From the NCBI GenBank assembly GCA_031272615.1, contig JAISTL010000017.1, forward strand, positions 1 to 5,789: a stretch of 5,789 nt of DNA, given 5' to 3'. The translations under genes were made by a program, and so were the position numbers. Positions 5,602 through 5,789 of this stretch are shown one piece after another. How positions within the stretch are numbered: position 1 is the first letter of the stretch; every line of letters begins with the position of its first letter. The notes below the pieces were generated by a model that ran no database searches, was not told the origin of the DNA, and worked only from the letters and a program-made list of their open reading frames with translations. Source of the DNA: Methylobacteriaceae bacterium. GTDB lineage: Bacteria > Pseudomonadota > Alphaproteobacteria > Rhizobiales > Beijerinckiaceae.

Positions 5602-5789
5602 ATGGATTTCTTTCTTTATGTGCTGTTGCCCGGTGCGGTTTTTTTTGTGATCGTGTGGTCCCTGATTCGGCTTCTGCCCGACGATACCTTTTTCATCAAT
5701 GATTTCAGCGGAATCCCGCCGCTCGATAAAGAATATGAGAAGGAACTCTACTTTCAGAAGAAACGGCGGGAGCAGCGGGGTGACGGCCC
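5602..5789 (+). CDS. Unrecognised protein with one N-terminal membrane segment (runs off right edge)
   Basis: I do not recognise this family. The visible 62 codons begin MDFFLYVLLPGAVFFVIVWS. One hydrophobic stretch (about 2-21) is followed by RLLPDDTFFINDF, a short IPPLDKEYEKE segment, and a strongly charged end rich in K, R, E and Q. This suggests a single-pass inner-membrane protein with its charged part probably in the cytoplasm, since positive residues follow the hydrophobic stretch. The start is ATG at 5602 with GGGGG (5590-5594) seven bases upstream. An in-frame ATG at 5539 would add 21 residues but has no ribosome binding site and gives an unlikely Gly/Arg-rich start. The frame stays open to the window edge, so length and C-terminus are unknown. 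It diverges from cstA. It could be a small accessory membrane protein, but its function is not inferable from this fragment. Confidence 0.65.
   Translation, partial: MDFFLYVLLPGAVFFVIVWSLIRLLPDDTFFINDFSGIPPLDKEYEKELYFQKKRREQRGDG

Noticed and set aside
5487..5702. A 71-codon open frame on the plus strand overlapping the right-edge gene
   Set aside because: It overlaps the better-supported frame from 5602, has no ribosome binding site, and gives an Arg/Ser/Phe-rich product with no features.

Overview
The window is about 60% G+C and looks like chromosomal DNA from a proteobacterium, most likely an alphaproteobacterium. The main clue is CarB. Up to about residue 146 it aligns with the Escherichia coli protein without gaps. 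It then carries a net 54-residue, highly charged insertion before the first ATP-grasp glycine loop, which I recall as typical of alphaproteobacterial CarB. CarA also has the short N-terminal extension common in that class. The species cannot be named from this sequence.

Four of the five genes lie on the minus strand and are transcribed from right to left: cstA (5134-3287), a short-chain dehydrogenase (3119-2364), carA (2189-972) and the 5' part of carB (857 to the left edge). A strong rho-independent terminator (3221-3253) separates cstA from the dehydrogenase. A 174-nt spacer with a plausible sigma-70 promoter separates the dehydrogenase from carA. There are therefore probably three transcription units: cstA, the dehydrogenase, and carAB. 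A fifth gene begins at 5602 on the plus strand, divergent from cstA, and runs off the right edge. It encodes an unrecognised small protein with one N-terminal membrane segment. The interval between cstA and this gene (about 465 nt) holds no convincing gene. It is A+T-rich in its cstA-proximal half and contains several inverted repeats that look like operators or leader hairpins.

CarA (glutaminase) and CarB (synthetase) form carbamoyl-phosphate synthase, which supplies pyrimidine and arginine synthesis. CstA is a polytopic inner-membrane transporter of the peptide/pyruvate (CstA/BtsT) family. The dehydrogenase resembles the DHRS6/BDH2 and 2-keto-3-deoxy-L-fuconate dehydrogenase branch of the SDR superfamily, whose substrates are small hydroxy- or keto-carboxylates. 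A link between CstA import and this enzyme is conceivable, but the terminator argues against simple co-transcription.

I see no mobile element, CRISPR array, tRNA or rRNA, and nothing that amounts to a clearly new system. The items most worth checking are the palindromes upstream of cstA, the changed cofactor-specificity position in the dehydrogenase, the paired hairpins between carA and carB, and the unidentified membrane protein at the right edge.
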